From: Xanthostigma xanthostigma | Lineage: Eukaryota; Arthropoda; Insecta; Raphidioptera; Raphidiidae | Length of the DNA: 64,000 bases | Assembly: GCA_963575645.1 (NCBI GenBank) | Contig: OY754466.1 | Coordinates: 2,954,001-3,018,000 of the forward strand | Reading direction: 5' to 3' | Shown: positions 24,779-35,783 of the stretch, piece by piece | How positions within the stretch are numbered: the stretch's first letter is position 1 | Layout: the number at the start of each line of letters is the position of its first letter | Notes under the pieces: model-generated | What the model was told of the DNA's origin: nothing | Databases searched by the model: none | Seen by the model: only the letters and a program-made list of their open reading frames with translations | Made by a program: the position numbers and the translations under genes

Positions 24779-25281
24779 AATAGGTCATATGCATGTATTT
24801 TTTTTATATTTTTAATAGATTATTTAGTCAACCATAATACGGAAAAAAATTGCTAATCATTTAAAAATGTAATATTATCATAAGAAAAAAATATTAAATT
24901 TCACATTCAAAATTAGACAGTTTAAACAATCGGCTATATTGGCGGGCTTATGTGACGTCATGATATATGATGCATGTCAACCTTGATGTCAAATTGTTAA
25001 TGTTCTAAATGAAGTTTATTTGTTGTTTTCTCTGAATACTGACATAATCTTACTGTGAGACGACACAGTCGTCATGGAAACTGTTGTTGATATATACTCT
25101 GACGTCACGCTGCGTTTTGAAAATTCGAAAATAGCGCATATTTTCTACATTTCTTTTTTATTATTTATATTTTTTTCAGTGATTAGATTAATAAAATATC
25201 CATTACGATAGAATCAGGAACTAAAATATATTTCGAAATAAAAATTTAAACCAATTTTGAGTCTCATGCATATGACCTATT
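24779..25281. mobile_element. 504-bp-class TIR element, family C, copy 2
   Basis: It has the same ends and interior as 4518-5021, in the same orientation, with TGACGTCA at 24953 and 25100. Divergence is low across the full length. Confidence 0.88.
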
Positions 25282-26183
25282 GTTGAAGTATGTTCTTGCT
25301 AACATCGGCTATCATATCATCGGCACCAAGAGTAAGAATATGCCAGAAAAACAAAATTCAAGGGAAAAACAAAAGGAATTTAATTATTTAATGCGGGGAA
25401 ACACGAGACTTATAACCTGACTAAATTGTGAAGACTATAGCTGCCGGGAAGCCATATCGGTTATGTGTTCATCTTTAGTGTTCCGTGCAAAACGGAACAC
25501 ATATTATGGAATCACTCCGGTGTCCGTCCGTTCGTCTGGGATATTTATTGATGTAAACATTTGAAATTTGGCACAGAGGTAGAGTAAGATGGTCCAAACA
25601 CAGACGTGAAATAGAAATAATTGAATTTTAATTTTCTCTGAAATAACTTACCAGGAATAAACAAAGCTGACTTGAATTTAGTGTGATAGGTAGACCGGTA
25701 GCGACGCCTATGATTACGTATTTGAACTAAACTTACATTTAACTGGGTTTGGTGAATAATAAGCTCGAGTCACTTTTATTTCGCAAATACGAATAGAATT
25801 TTGACAACCCGACGAGAAAAAGGAATTTTTTGATTTCCAAATGAAGTGATGTCATTTTATAGAATTTAATGACAATTTATTTTGCGAATTTCTTTAACGT
25901 GTGGCAATTTCGAATAACAAAAAAAAAACGCTTTACTGTATAATGAAAACCCACATAAAAATTTAAAAATTAACAGGTCTATTATTTTTAAAAATAAATC
26001 TAACACTAATAAATTTTTTTTAAAGCATATTTCCAAGCATTTACGTTGAGGTAAAAAAAGATAGCAACAAACAAGCATATACAGGCATTCAGTATGAAAA
26101 TAGGCATTTTTTTAATATTCTTCTTATCGATATTCTTACAGAGACCATCCTGAGTAAGCAGTAGGTATATTAATAAATGAGCA

Positions 26184-26354
26184 TTTTGGTTCAATTGTTT
26201 TAAATTGCACTGCCGACTGTCATTTCTTTCTGTGTATTAGAAAAAAAATGTAATCTACTTTTTTATAATTTTGGTTCAATTGTTTTAAATTGCACTGACG
26301 ACCGTCATTTCTTTCTGTGTATTAGAAAAAAATATACCTTATCTATTTTTTTAT
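26184..26354 (+). repeat. Tandem duplication, 85-bp unit
   Basis: Two head-to-tail units begin TTTTGGTTCAATTGTTTTAA, at 26184 and 26269. They differ by a few substitutions and small length changes in A/T runs. Confidence 0.9.
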
Positions 26355-27591
26355 AATAAAGTTGGCAGTAGTATCATACTGTTGGTCCGATTGCAAATAA
26401 TAACTAAAATTTCACACCTACAACACCAAAATATATTTACGTAAAATTTTGAAAAGTAAAGTTTTCTTATGAACTGTACTATTTGTTTGAGGCAAAAAGG
26501 ACTTCAACAAAAAACTACTGATTTTAGAAATCGGAATTTTGGTTATTTTTCATTTTCTCTCGACATGCTCATATTTCTACACGTGAAGTTTTTTGTGTTT
26601 GTAATTGGATATATATAATATTTTACTGCATATATTTAATATTCGAGAGACAAGGCAAAAAGTTGATCTATCGCAATTACCTCGATCCAATAACACAAAT
26701 TATTTTACTCGAATAATCGTTCTCTGCAAGCTTGTTAAGTTTTTTGTTTAATTAAACAAATGATCTAATTTCATACTGTTTTTGTTTTTTGTATATATAA
26801 ACACGGATGCCTGTACGTTTTCCAAATTAAAAAAAGTACTACAATATGGACCATGGATCCAAAAATGTGCTATATCAATTTTTCTAAGACTAAAAAAATG
26901 ACTTATCTAAAATGATTTTAGAGTGGTAACGATGTGAATGAAAATTGCTAAATGCATGATCTTATAACAAAATATAGAGATATATAAATGGTAAAAATAA
27001 TATAAAACAAATATATTACTTTAATCTTACTACAATAATATAAATACTGAATAATATAGTGTATGTAAAAATTTGCAGTTTTCTGTTATTTCAAATAATC
27101 AAATCTGGAACCTATTTTTTTCTGTTTTTGTAAACTATGAAATCAAATTATTTGCATTGTATCAAAATGAATTTTGCGAAATGGAAAAACAGTTCGTCGA
27201 AAATCATATTATGTATTAATAATACATAAATTTGAAGCACAATATCACAGTAAAATACCTAGAGATATATATAATATATAATTTTTACAGTATGTGAAAT
27301 AATTAAATAATAATAAATTGCTATTTTACATAAACTTTATAAAATATGTAAAAATTTAAATTAATTAAAGAGAGACGTTTTAATTCTTCTAATTTAAAAT
27401 AATAATTAATAACTCTGTAATTTGCTTTTTTTTACTCACGTAAAATACACAACAAAGTCTACCCGTTAACAGAATTTAATTATCAAAAAAAAAAAAAATG
27501 CACGTTAACTGCAAATGCCCTCAGTGTCCTTATCAAAGATTAATACAACAGGCCTTGTCGAGTAATGAAGGCTCAAAAAAAAAAAAACCCC
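26355..27591. other. Unassigned AT-rich intron sequence
   Basis: No feature was recognised. Confidence 0.4.
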
Positions 27592-27829
27592 CTTTGCACT
27601 CCGGGAGTGCCTGCCGAAGTGAAAACTTGAATATTAACGTCTTACGAATTTTCGATCAAAATGGTTTGTATCATAGATTGCATTTTTATGTACGATATTT
27701 CAACGCTAGATGTCTAACGTTGTATAAATAAAAATTGTCGATCAGGTCACGTGTCCTGACGCGAGTTTTACATTTTTTACCCATTATACAAAAAAAGTGT
27801 ACAACGCCGCTAAAGAAGTTTTCACTTCA
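27592..27829. repeat. Repeat H, copy 2
   Basis: It matches 6866-7104 almost throughout, same orientation, starting at TTTGCACTCCGGGAGTGC and ending at AAGTTTTCACTTC. Confidence 0.8.
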
Positions 27830-28064
27830 AAAACTTTAAAGTAAATTCGTAACAAAAGTCAATTGGTTTATCGAAACAGAGAAACGTTTAAATGGGAACA
27901 TTAACTAATTTGAACAGACATTAAAAATGCATCCAGCCGATGGGGCTACCGGATGCCAAAGATGACGTCATTGAAACAGAAGAAGGCGACGACGAATTAT
28001 AAACTCTAAAGGCCTGCGCAGGCGCATTGGGATAATGCAAGGACACGGAGGTGGGGGCGTTATG

Positions 28065-28396
28065 TCAGCGTGCAAACAACCCACCCGAATGATCTGCCGT
28101 GGCGTATTCGGCGGTGAGAAGAGGTGATGCCGCCGCCAGAGCCGCGTAGTTGGCGTAGTCTGCGTACGGCGTGTATATCAGGCCGTGAGGATCCGTCGGA
28201 CACGTCGCTCCGCTCAATAAGCTGGCGGCCGTCGTCGGAACCGACATCCTCGGCGACAGGATCAACGGTGCTCCGAGCGGCGTCGCGGGCGTCCTCAAAG
28301 GCGTCGCGGCTAATCCGGGCATCGACGCTGGCGACAGTAATCTCTGCGTTTCGGCCGCAGCTGCAACTGCGACGCGACGCCATTCTTCATCGCAAG
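28065..28396 (-). CDS. how: how C-terminal region exon with read-through stop (short isoform)
   Basis: The TTTATTCGTAG acceptor at 28397 adds CT to the single G of the upstream exon, giving A-CDEEWRRVAVAAAAETQRLL. This and the later APLILSPRMSVPTTAASLL and GLIYTPYADYANYAAL blocks are diagnostic of insect HOW, the Quaking orthologue. The proline- and alanine-rich segment is the STAR-protein tail after QUA2. Read straight through, it ends ADHSG-GLFAR and TGA at 28065-28067. An internal donor, TCGG|GTGGGT after base 28085, has exactly the phase needed to join the exon at 18800-18878, replacing GLFAR by the nuclear-localisation tail. HOW/QKI control splicing, export and stability of mRNAs with ACUAA elements; in flies they act in muscle, tendon and glia. 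GC content is much higher than in the surrounding intron. Confidence 0.96.
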
Positions 28397-28525
28397 CTAC
28401 GAATAAACAAAAATAGATTAATAATCGACTTGTATTAGATATCGTGTCTATCGTGACAATAATAAGGAATTCAAATCTTTGATAATTTTATTTTTTGAAT
28501 AATAAGAAATATTCGTAGGTGTGTG

Positions 28526-28804
28526 CAAGGTCAGTAGATCATAGAGGTTGCCTCGTTCCGTGAGGGGATGACGTCATCCGGCGGACCTGTCAATTGATTG
28601 CGCGGGCAACGGCTGTTGTTTATAAACTTTAATAGCAGTATTTTACAAATGTCAAAGCAGTATTGATACTATTTGCAATGAATTGAAATTTTTGATATTG
28701 TCAGTACAGGTTAATAAAAATACGGTCCGCCAGCTGATGTCATTCCCGCGTTCACGTTGATTGGTCAGATGAAACGAGGCAGCCTCTGTATTCTACTAAC
28801 CTTG
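28526..28804. repeat. TIR MITE 130 bp upstream of the how C-terminal exon
   Basis: CAAGGTCAGTAGATCATAGA and TCTACTAACCTTG mark the inverted ends, and GAGGTTGCCTCGTT pairs with its counterpart. It contains TGACGTCA at 28569. An outer inverted pair (AAGAAATATTCGTAGGT at 28504, ACCTACGAATATTTCTT near 28924) encloses it, suggesting insertion into an older palindrome. Confidence 0.8.
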
Positions 28805-29052
28805 ATAGTTAGTCATTAATGTTGATATTTATTGTTATTATTTTGAAGTACGTAAATAAAGTCTAAATATATAAATGAATTAAATAAATTACAACAGTAA
28901 TTATATATTTTTTTGTTCTCATACCTACGAATATTTCTTAATAATCAAAATAGCTTCGCAAATTACTACTTATTTTTAATCAAATTTTTGGAAGATACAA
29001 ATAGTTACAGTGGGTATCCTTCGAAGATAGACATATGCTATCGCGGACTTTT

Positions 29053-29781
29053 TTAATGAGCCTTTTTCCTGAGAATAGTGCAGCGAAAGTGTCACGAGAG
29101 GCAGCACTAGTAGTAGGGACAAACATAAAATATTTACATGCCAACCAATGTTATTTACGTGATATTATTTTATGATTTAAAAATATAAATCTGAAATAAA
29201 AAAAATGTTGAACTGATAAACTTATCACTGAGAGTCATCATTTACATATGTTATCGAAATTATTTTTAAAATTAATTAAATGAATAAAAAATGAATAGTA
29301 AATTTTTGACAGTTTATTACCATTGATTAGAATGAGATATAACCTCAATCTTTTATTAAATTATATTCATTTATTATATTTAATTTAATTTATTTTATTA
29401 CCATATATTTTTGATTCATATTTCATTTGGAAATAAATCTGAAATTCATAATTATTTTCAATTTCTCTTATTACAGTTTGAATTTATCGCTAATATTTTA
29501 CTAGAGTCTGCATAGGTACTAACCTGTCTATTAATTCATTTTTTTTTCCAGATACTTTTAAATTACGACACGCAAGCCAACGTTTTAACGTTACTACATT
29601 GTTATCTTTTACAGTTGCAAATTTTAGTTTTGCTCCAAGAACATCATCTTCTGTTAAAAACATTTTTCTTCAAGTACACTTTAATGTGTGTTTATATGGG
29701 GATTTGACAATGTTTGTCCCTACCAAACTACTAGCGCTACTAGTGAGTGATTTTTCGTACTTCATGAAAAAGGCTCATTAA
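29053..29781. repeat. TIR element with TTAATGAGCC ends
   Basis: TTAATGAGCCTTTTTC at the left pairs with GAAAAAGGCTCATTAA at the right. GTAGGGACAAACAT (left) and ATGTTTGTCCCTAC (right) pair further in. It is 729 bp, and the interior is AT-rich without a recognised protein. TTAA at both ends could be a piggyBac-like target, but the TIR does not decide it. Confidence 0.75.
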
Positions 29782-30043
29782 TATCTGTAGTACATTAATT
29801 TTATGTGTCTCTTATCTCAGCGTAAGCAATGTAAGCGACCCAAAAAGCTTCTTTTTACGACATGATTACTAAACATCTGATTTCTTCATCATCTTCAAAT
29901 TTAATATGCATCAGTTATAAAAACCTTCTGGAAGAAATTCTCTAAGCAATAGTGAAAACCACATTCATTGTGTAGTTTGAAAGAACTAAGCGAACAAACA
30001 GACAGACGCGGATAGCCAAAATTTAGCCAGAAAATTAACAAAA

Positions 30044-30300
30044 TACAGAGTGTTTCAAAAATCTCGGAACGGCTGAATATCTAAGAGATCAAATTTTTTT
30101 AAAAAATGTTGCGAATGAAAGTTGCTCAACTCGTAATGTATTTTTCGGTCCCAAGGGGGTGCCTCCGCGAGAGAGCGGGGGGGGGGGGACCGAAAAATAC
30201 ATTAGAACGAGTTGAGCAACTTTCATTCGCAAAATTTTTCAAAAAAACTTAATCTCTCCGAGATATTCAGCTGTTCCGGGATTTTTGAAACACCCGGTAT
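30044..30300. repeat. Foldback MITE with GTGTTTCAAAAATC ends
   Basis: The arms of about 110 bases are nearly complementary from GTGTTTCAAAAATCTCGGAA inward through GAGTTGAGCAACTTTC. The centre carries a long G run (30179-30189). Confidence 0.88.
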
Positions 30301-31267
30301 AAAATTTACTCGGCGCCGTCTACACTCGTGTTTTTGGCAGAAATAAAAATACTCTATATTTCAAGTTTTGGCATATTATACGTACATGAATTTAGGTACC
30401 AGCAGACATTGTTGAAATTTTCATCAAAATCAGTCCAGCCGTTCTCGTATGATGCTGGTATAGACAGACAAAAATTTCAGAAACATGTTTTCCCGTGTAG
30501 GTGTCATACAAAATACTCAGAAACCTCGCAAAAAGAAACAGACAGCGGACCCATTACTACTTTATGTATTAGTGTATTAGTTTTACATGGAGTTCATTCA
30601 AGGTCGATTTAGCGTCTCCATAGGCCCTAAACTAGATTCTTTACAAATCAAGAACTGCGTATGCCAGTTAAAAGAGTTTATTCAACTCATGCGCGTTATT
30701 CATGTTTTATGATGCCTAAAAACCGAACCCTAAATAGCCATTTACCGACTGGTGACAATTACTTGTCATAACTCAATGAAGATTCCTACTAGCTCGGCCA
30801 TTGTGGAGTAATGAAAATAAACGTAACTATTTTCTGAGTCGTAACGAAATAGTAGGTAACAACAACTCCGTTGTTACCCATTGAGACTAAAATTGAGAGG
30901 CCGAATGTTTTCGACATGGAGTTTATTCATAACCGGCTAACCTCAAACCAAAACATTGAATCGTGCTGTTTGGTGCTGTTAGTATTGACAGTTTTTTTAT
31001 AAAGAAATAAATAGATATTAACAACATCTCATTATAATTAAAACATGAATAACGCGCAATTGTTGAATAAAATTATGGGCGCAACTTGTAGGCTAGGTCA
31101 TGACCTGTCAGCGCGATGAATGACTTAGACTACTAGTTACGCCAATAACTATTCTCTGCACAGAAGTCTGGAGAAAAAGGTCTGCAATTCGCAGAAAGTT
31201 GACGAGCTGAAGGCAGCAATATTATTATTCAACATATTTCACTGATTACCCTTCAAAAGGTCTTCGG

Positions 31268-31488
31268 CAATATGAAATCCAATGGAATAGTGAGACCTCT
31301 GGTGAGAAATGCGCTGAACTGTCCTAAGGGGGGTTTTTGACAGGTAAACTATGGAGGCATAAGGTAAGAGGCTAGGTTAGCCTCCATCATGCTTTTCTAA
31401 ATCAATGTTTATCTGTCAAAAACTCCCATTAGGACAGTTCGGCGCATTTCTCACCATAGGTCTCACCATTCCTTTGGGTTCCGAATTG
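31268..31488. repeat. Foldback MITE F, copy 1 (3' of the QUA2 exon)
   Basis: GAATAGTGAGACCTCTGGTG and its complement form the ends, with GACAGGTAAAC/GTTTATCTGTC inside. Copies: 32487-32687 and half of one at 42355-42488. Confidence 0.88.
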
Positions 31489-31863
31489 TAGACATTTCCA
31501 AACAAGTGCACATCAACTTTTAGGACACAGATTACTGGGTCCTGTTCGATAACTCGATGTGCCCAAATTTTGACTTTCTTTTTAAGTCATAGAACTCGCT
31601 AAATTTTGACGTTCCAAAAAAAAAAGCTGCGGATTATTCACAAATTGCCTCAAAAATACGTAAAAACATTTCGTCTTTCACTGTCATTTTTTTTAATCTA
31701 ACCAATCAGAAATACATGTCATAGCAACTACTGTAGAATTACTGTACAGATGAAATCGACCCTGAGTGCACCATAAACCCGGAAATTCGCTTATCTGATT
31801 TGATTCAGATTAGCGTCACCCTAGCGTATGTTCGGATTTAATTGAAGTGAAAGAAATTATTAC

Positions 31864-31966
31864 CTGCAGCTGCAGCTGCTTTTGCACTGGAATCTCTGTA
31901 TGTTCCATTTATAATGGCTAATTCCATCAATTGGCGTTTCTTTAATTCATCTTCACCATCAGCTTG
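31864..31966 (-). CDS. how: how exon encoding the QUA2 region
   Basis: Acceptor TTATTATAG at 31967, donor GCAG|GTAATA at 31863; 34 codons plus one base, phase 0 to phase 1. It reads [20 protein letters not shown] then [14 protein letters not shown]. The [19 protein letters not shown] block is the QUA2 segment of STAR proteins, which packs on the KH domain and reads the 3' part of the RNA site, and is almost unchanged from fly HOW and vertebrate QKI. The alanine-rich end replaces the more variable residues after QUA2. It is only 243 bases from the next upstream exon. Confidence 0.97.
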
Positions 31967-32209
31967 CTATAATAAAAAAAAAGTTAAGTAATGTCAATTA
32001 CCATTAACGATGTTATGTGGGTCTAGAACCAATTCGTATTTCTCAATTTATTGAAACATAAGCAAATAGTTGAGAAAATGTATCTTGTTTATTACATAAT
32101 TTTATTTATCCACCAGTTGGTTCCCGAAAATAAATACGTAAAGATGTACTTTCAATGAAGCTATTATACAAAATATTATTAGTAACGTTAATAACTTATC
32201 AATACTTAC
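31967..32209 (-). other. how: how intron (243 bp)
   Basis: Short GT-AG intron, AT-rich, no features. Confidence 0.95.
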
Positions 32210-32350
32210 TGGCACTAAAAGTTTCTTGACTTCATCTACAGCTCTCTGTAATTTAACTTTAGCTCGGTTTTCTGTATCTTCTACTGTTAATAAAACGTGT
32301 AATTCATCTGTGAGATGTTCCCAGTTGGGTTTTCCTCGATTCTGATCCTC
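32210..32350 (-). CDS. how: how exon encoding the C-terminal part of KH
   Basis: Acceptor TTAACAG at 32351, donor CCA|GTAAGT at 32209; 47 codons, phase 0 on both sides. It reads [20 protein letters not shown] then [20 protein letters not shown] and VKKLLVP, the last strands and helix of the maxi-KH domain. [10 protein letters not shown] and HVL(L/I)TVED are hallmarks of the HOW/QKI/GLD-1 group. It is joined in phase to the KH core exon at 33391. Confidence 0.97.
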
Positions 32351-33390
32351 CTGTTAATTCAATCTTGCATTAATACTTAAATTTTTTAGCATATTTATAT
32401 AACAAAGTTACAACAACAAAAATACGTAACACATTCCGGGTATCTATTTAGATTTTAGACTATATTATATTGCACATAGATTTTATTCAGAATCCAAAAG
32501 AATGGTGAGACCTCTGGTGACAAATGCGTCGAACTGTCCTAAGGGAGGTTTTTGACAGATAAACTATGGAGGCATAAGGCAAAAATTGATTTAGAAAAGC
32601 ATGATGGAGGCTAGGTTAGCCTCCGTCAATGTTTACCTGTCAAAAACCCCCCAGTTCGGCGCTCACCATTTCTTTGGGTTCCGAATAACCACGTTCGTGA
32701 AATTCTATTTCCTCCGGGCACGGGTCAACTGTTTTGCAATTTGAGCTTCAAACCGGTTCAGGACATTTCGTATGTCAGAAATAGAACAACGGTTCATGGT
32801 GGAAGGGTCCAAGCTCTATAGTCTAAAGCTAGGAATCTAGGACCCTTCCATCTAGCAGTTCTAGGTTTAGAGTCTCGAACTGCTAGAATCAAGTTCAAAT
32901 AGTAAGAAGGGTCCTGAATTGCCAGAAGTTACCAACCGACATACGACACTTATGTACAACTACTTTTTAAAAAAATACTTACATGATGATAATCATTCCT
33001 ACAGGCTGCTAAGCATATTATATTAGATTTTTGTTAGTAGTGCTTTAAGAAATAAGTTTGGAAGATTTACAGTTCATTATCTTCACAAAAATTTACATTT
33101 TTTCAACATCCCAACAATAAAAATGAATTATTCAACTTGTGCATTGTAGAAAAATTGCAATTTTGATTGTTTGCAGTCAAAAACTCAACAGTTGCAATAT
33201 TCAGTTTTGTAAAAAAATTATAGGTTATATTATTGTACTATCTAATGAACTGAATATTGTAGCAAGTGAGACAAAAATGCAAACGTTTATAGGTAACAAG
33301 AAATTACATATTTTAGTTTCTACGTTGAGTAAATGTGACTTTTAGAAAAGTTAATATACGTATTAGGATTTAATTGTATACGAAATTTAC
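32351..33390 (-). other. how: how intron (1.0 kb)
   Basis: It contains MITE F copy 2 (32487-32687). A GC-richer block with short inverted words (GGAAGGGTCC near 32800 and GGACCCTTCC near 32850) at 32735-32945 may be another short repeat. The 68-codon plus-strand frame at 33139-33345 shows no domain. Confidence 0.85.
32487..32687. repeat. Foldback MITE F, copy 2 (5' of the KH-end exon)
   Basis: It has the same ends and interior as 31268-31488 (AGAATGGTGAGACCTCTGG...). Together the two copies bracket the exons 31864-31966 and 32210-32350. Confidence 0.88.
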
Positions 33391-33507
33391 CTTCTTTTTG
33401 TCTCTCATCGAACCTTTGCCTCGAACCATTATTTTACAGCCTGTTTCTTGTTCTAACTGTTTCGCCGTCATTCCTCTAGGACCCAATATACGTCCCACGA
33501 AATTGAA
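33391..33507 (-). CDS. how: how exon encoding the KH core (GPRG loop)
   Basis: Acceptor TTGTTTCAG at 33508, donor AAG|GTAAAT at 33390; 39 codons in phase 0. It reads [20 protein letters not shown] then [23 protein letters not shown] is the GxxG loop that contacts RNA backbone in KH domains, and [19 protein letters not shown] is the most conserved segment of the STAR family. This exon is separated from the next upstream exon by 25.6 kb. Confidence 0.98.
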
Positions 33508-34530
33508 CTGAAACAAGAAGAAAGACGAATATTATTACACATCAAAGCTGCACTTTAAGATCACCAGTTCATAAATCTTATGTAGAAAGTGGTTTTCAAA
33601 TTTATTTTAAACTGTTGTTTCCGCAAATATGCAAAGATATTTACTTTAAAAAAATTTCTTCTTCAAAGAAATCTTTAGTCAAACATAAAAATCCATCGTC
33701 CCGTATATTTACATTGATCTTTGATTACATTTTTTTATTTACATTTCTAAATATTAATAGCAACAATTATATATTACAAAAATTGCGTTAGTTAATAATT
33801 CTAAAAATAATAGCAATCATCTAAGACTATTTATAGGCCTTACGTCAATTTCCGTTACATTTTAATAGGTACGTTGGTAATTATTAATAACATTCTAACT
33901 GTGTAAGTGCATTTATTTGTATCTGTGAGGAAATCAGCACAAACAAGAAGACATGAGATAATAATAAAATACGTGGATAGCTGGATGCACAGAGAAAAAA
34001 AATGTAAGTCGTTCTACTAAATAAGCTAGTAACTCGGGTTAGTGAAAAACCTCCATAAGCGGAAAAGAGATCGCGGTCTCTTGAACTCTTGCTTATCCAG
34101 GTTTCACTGTTACCAAAGATTACTTGTAAAAACAACACTGTCAATTTTAAATAAAAATCCGCCTTTACAAAGTTTTTTTCAACATAAAAACACGTGTAAT
34201 TACGTAAGTAATATCAACATTGAAAATATCGCGCAGGAAACATAAAATATCATTACACTTCCTTTCGATGTGTAATTCACAGTAGGTAAAGTTGAAAGGT
34301 CAAAATTTAAAATAATGATTGGGTTGATAATTAGTACTACCTATATTTGGCAATCACGCGCACATTGAGTCAAAAAAGTAGGTAACAACATCGATAATGG
34401 TCATACCATTTTCTGCCAATAACTTTTCTCATTTCAAATTTCTTTTGATACGTAAAAAATATGTAAAAACGTTTTGTCTGTTAATAAATATGTTGAATAA
34501 AATAATAATAATTAATTGTTACAAACTAGC

Positions 34531-34763
34531 GCCCCACGTTGGGCGCCAGTTTGTAACAATTATTATTATTTTATTCAACATATTTATTAACGTAAGTTTG
34601 TAACATGAATATTATTTAATTCAACACATTTATTAATTTAAGTTTTTTAACATGAACACTACTTCCTAGTTCATACGCTCCGCTGCCATCTTGCCTCTGT
34701 TTCTCTACATGAACACCAGGGTACACCAGTGGCGGCGTGGCTTTTTTAAGACGTGGTGTTACA
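34531..34763 (-). mobile_element. Fossil LTR with adjoining tRNA-Lys primer site
   Basis: Read on the minus strand, a 212-bp LTR-like unit (34763 to 34552) starts TGTAACA and ends TGTTACA, and holds AATAAA-type words. Three bases later, 34548-34531 matches an 18-base primer-binding site complementary to the 3' end of tRNA-Lys. The internal region of the element is not present beyond that, so this is a broken remnant: one LTR plus primer site. Age was not estimated. Confidence 0.65.
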
Positions 34764-35026
34764 TAATTAATATTTAATTAATAAAGTGATAACGTTTTTC
34801 TCGAATATTTTCTTATGTAACCTTGTGAAAATTTTATATGAATTTTTAGTGAAAAATGGAAATTTCAAAAATGTAATATAAAATATATGATGCCAGTTGG
34901 AAAAAAACTGCATGTACCCTTCCGGTTAGAGTTGGAAATACAAAAAAATATACCTCGACAGTTTACGATAGTAAATCTCGAGTTGAACAAAAAGCTGTTT
35001 AAACTTTTATATAGGTTACAATAATA

Positions 35027-35413
35027 CATTGTGCAACTAGTGCGACAATGCTGCACGAGTTGCACATACTATTTTTTATTACGAATTAAATTAAATTAAA
35101 ATTTTATTACGAATTAAAAAAAGAAATTAGAAGTAATAAAAATTAAAATTAAATCATTAAAAAGTTGAAAATTCAGTTAAAATTGTCAAGAATAAAAGTC
35201 CATAATCGAAAATTTTAACCTCAAAATCTGCTTCAAATGACAGTTTGTTTCGTTGACATTAACACCGTTATTATTTTGTTTTTTCTCTGAATTTGCGTGC
35301 GGCAAACAATAATTTCAGTGCGACAAATAAAGTTTCCGCACGCAAATGAAAATAGCTACTTTTCAACCGTAACAGCGTGCGTAAACATGCCACTTTTCCA
35401 GCATGAGTAATAA
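35027..35413. repeat. Dispersed repeat Y, copy 2
   Basis: It matches 23671-24060 over its full length with few differences and in the same orientation. Confidence 0.85.
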
Positions 35414-35783
35414 AAAAAATAATTAATCACTGTTACTACTTTCGGTGAACACGTGGTATAGGAAATCCGACGGTCGACTCTGAGACTAATAAATAACTAA
35501 AACGAACAGTAATAGAATTAAATAGGGGCAGATTATAATAAATGGTACACACATACTGTTGCTACAAAGAGAGAAATGGCACGCGTCACGAATGACACGC
35601 GTCCATTGTAAGACCGACTGATGTATGATGAGGTGATGAGGGTCCCTCATCATACGCAAGTATAGACACATCAATGCACAGCATCCATTCTAAAGGTCTA
35701 AAGGTCGCTGCACACGCACACGGCTGCGGTTTTGCCGCTGGATTCGCTGCTGGAACTTGTGCAAGGATGGAAATGACGTCATA

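Larger units (their letters stand above)
18879..28064 (-). other. how: how intron before the distal exon (9.2 kb)
   Basis: It runs from the internal donor at 28085 to the acceptor at 18879, so 28065-28084 is coding in one isoform and intron in the other. It contains foldback MITEs, a nested hAT in a Helitron-like repeat, family C copy 2, repeat Y and repeat H. No other gene was found. The long stretches 19761-21958, 24061-24778 and 25282-26183 are AT-rich and unassigned. A hairpin GTTCCG...CGGAAC at 25481-25498 marks an old dispersed repeat. Confidence 0.8.
28397..31863 (-). other. how: how intron (3.5 kb)
   Basis: GT-AG intron between QUA2 and the C-terminal exon. It holds MITEs at 28526, 29053, 30044 and 31268. 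The block around 30330-30480 has wording of an old dispersed element (AAATCAGTCCAGCCGTTCTC). No gene was found. Confidence 0.85.

Noticed and set aside
26006-26354. CRISPR-like or satellite array
   Set aside because: Only two tandem units with no spacers; a simple duplication.
28060-28383. 107-codon minus-strand and 104-codon plus-strand open frames over the how C-terminal exon
   Set aside because: They are other-phase shadows of a GC-rich real exon. The correct phase is fixed by splice junctions and the HOW-specific residues.
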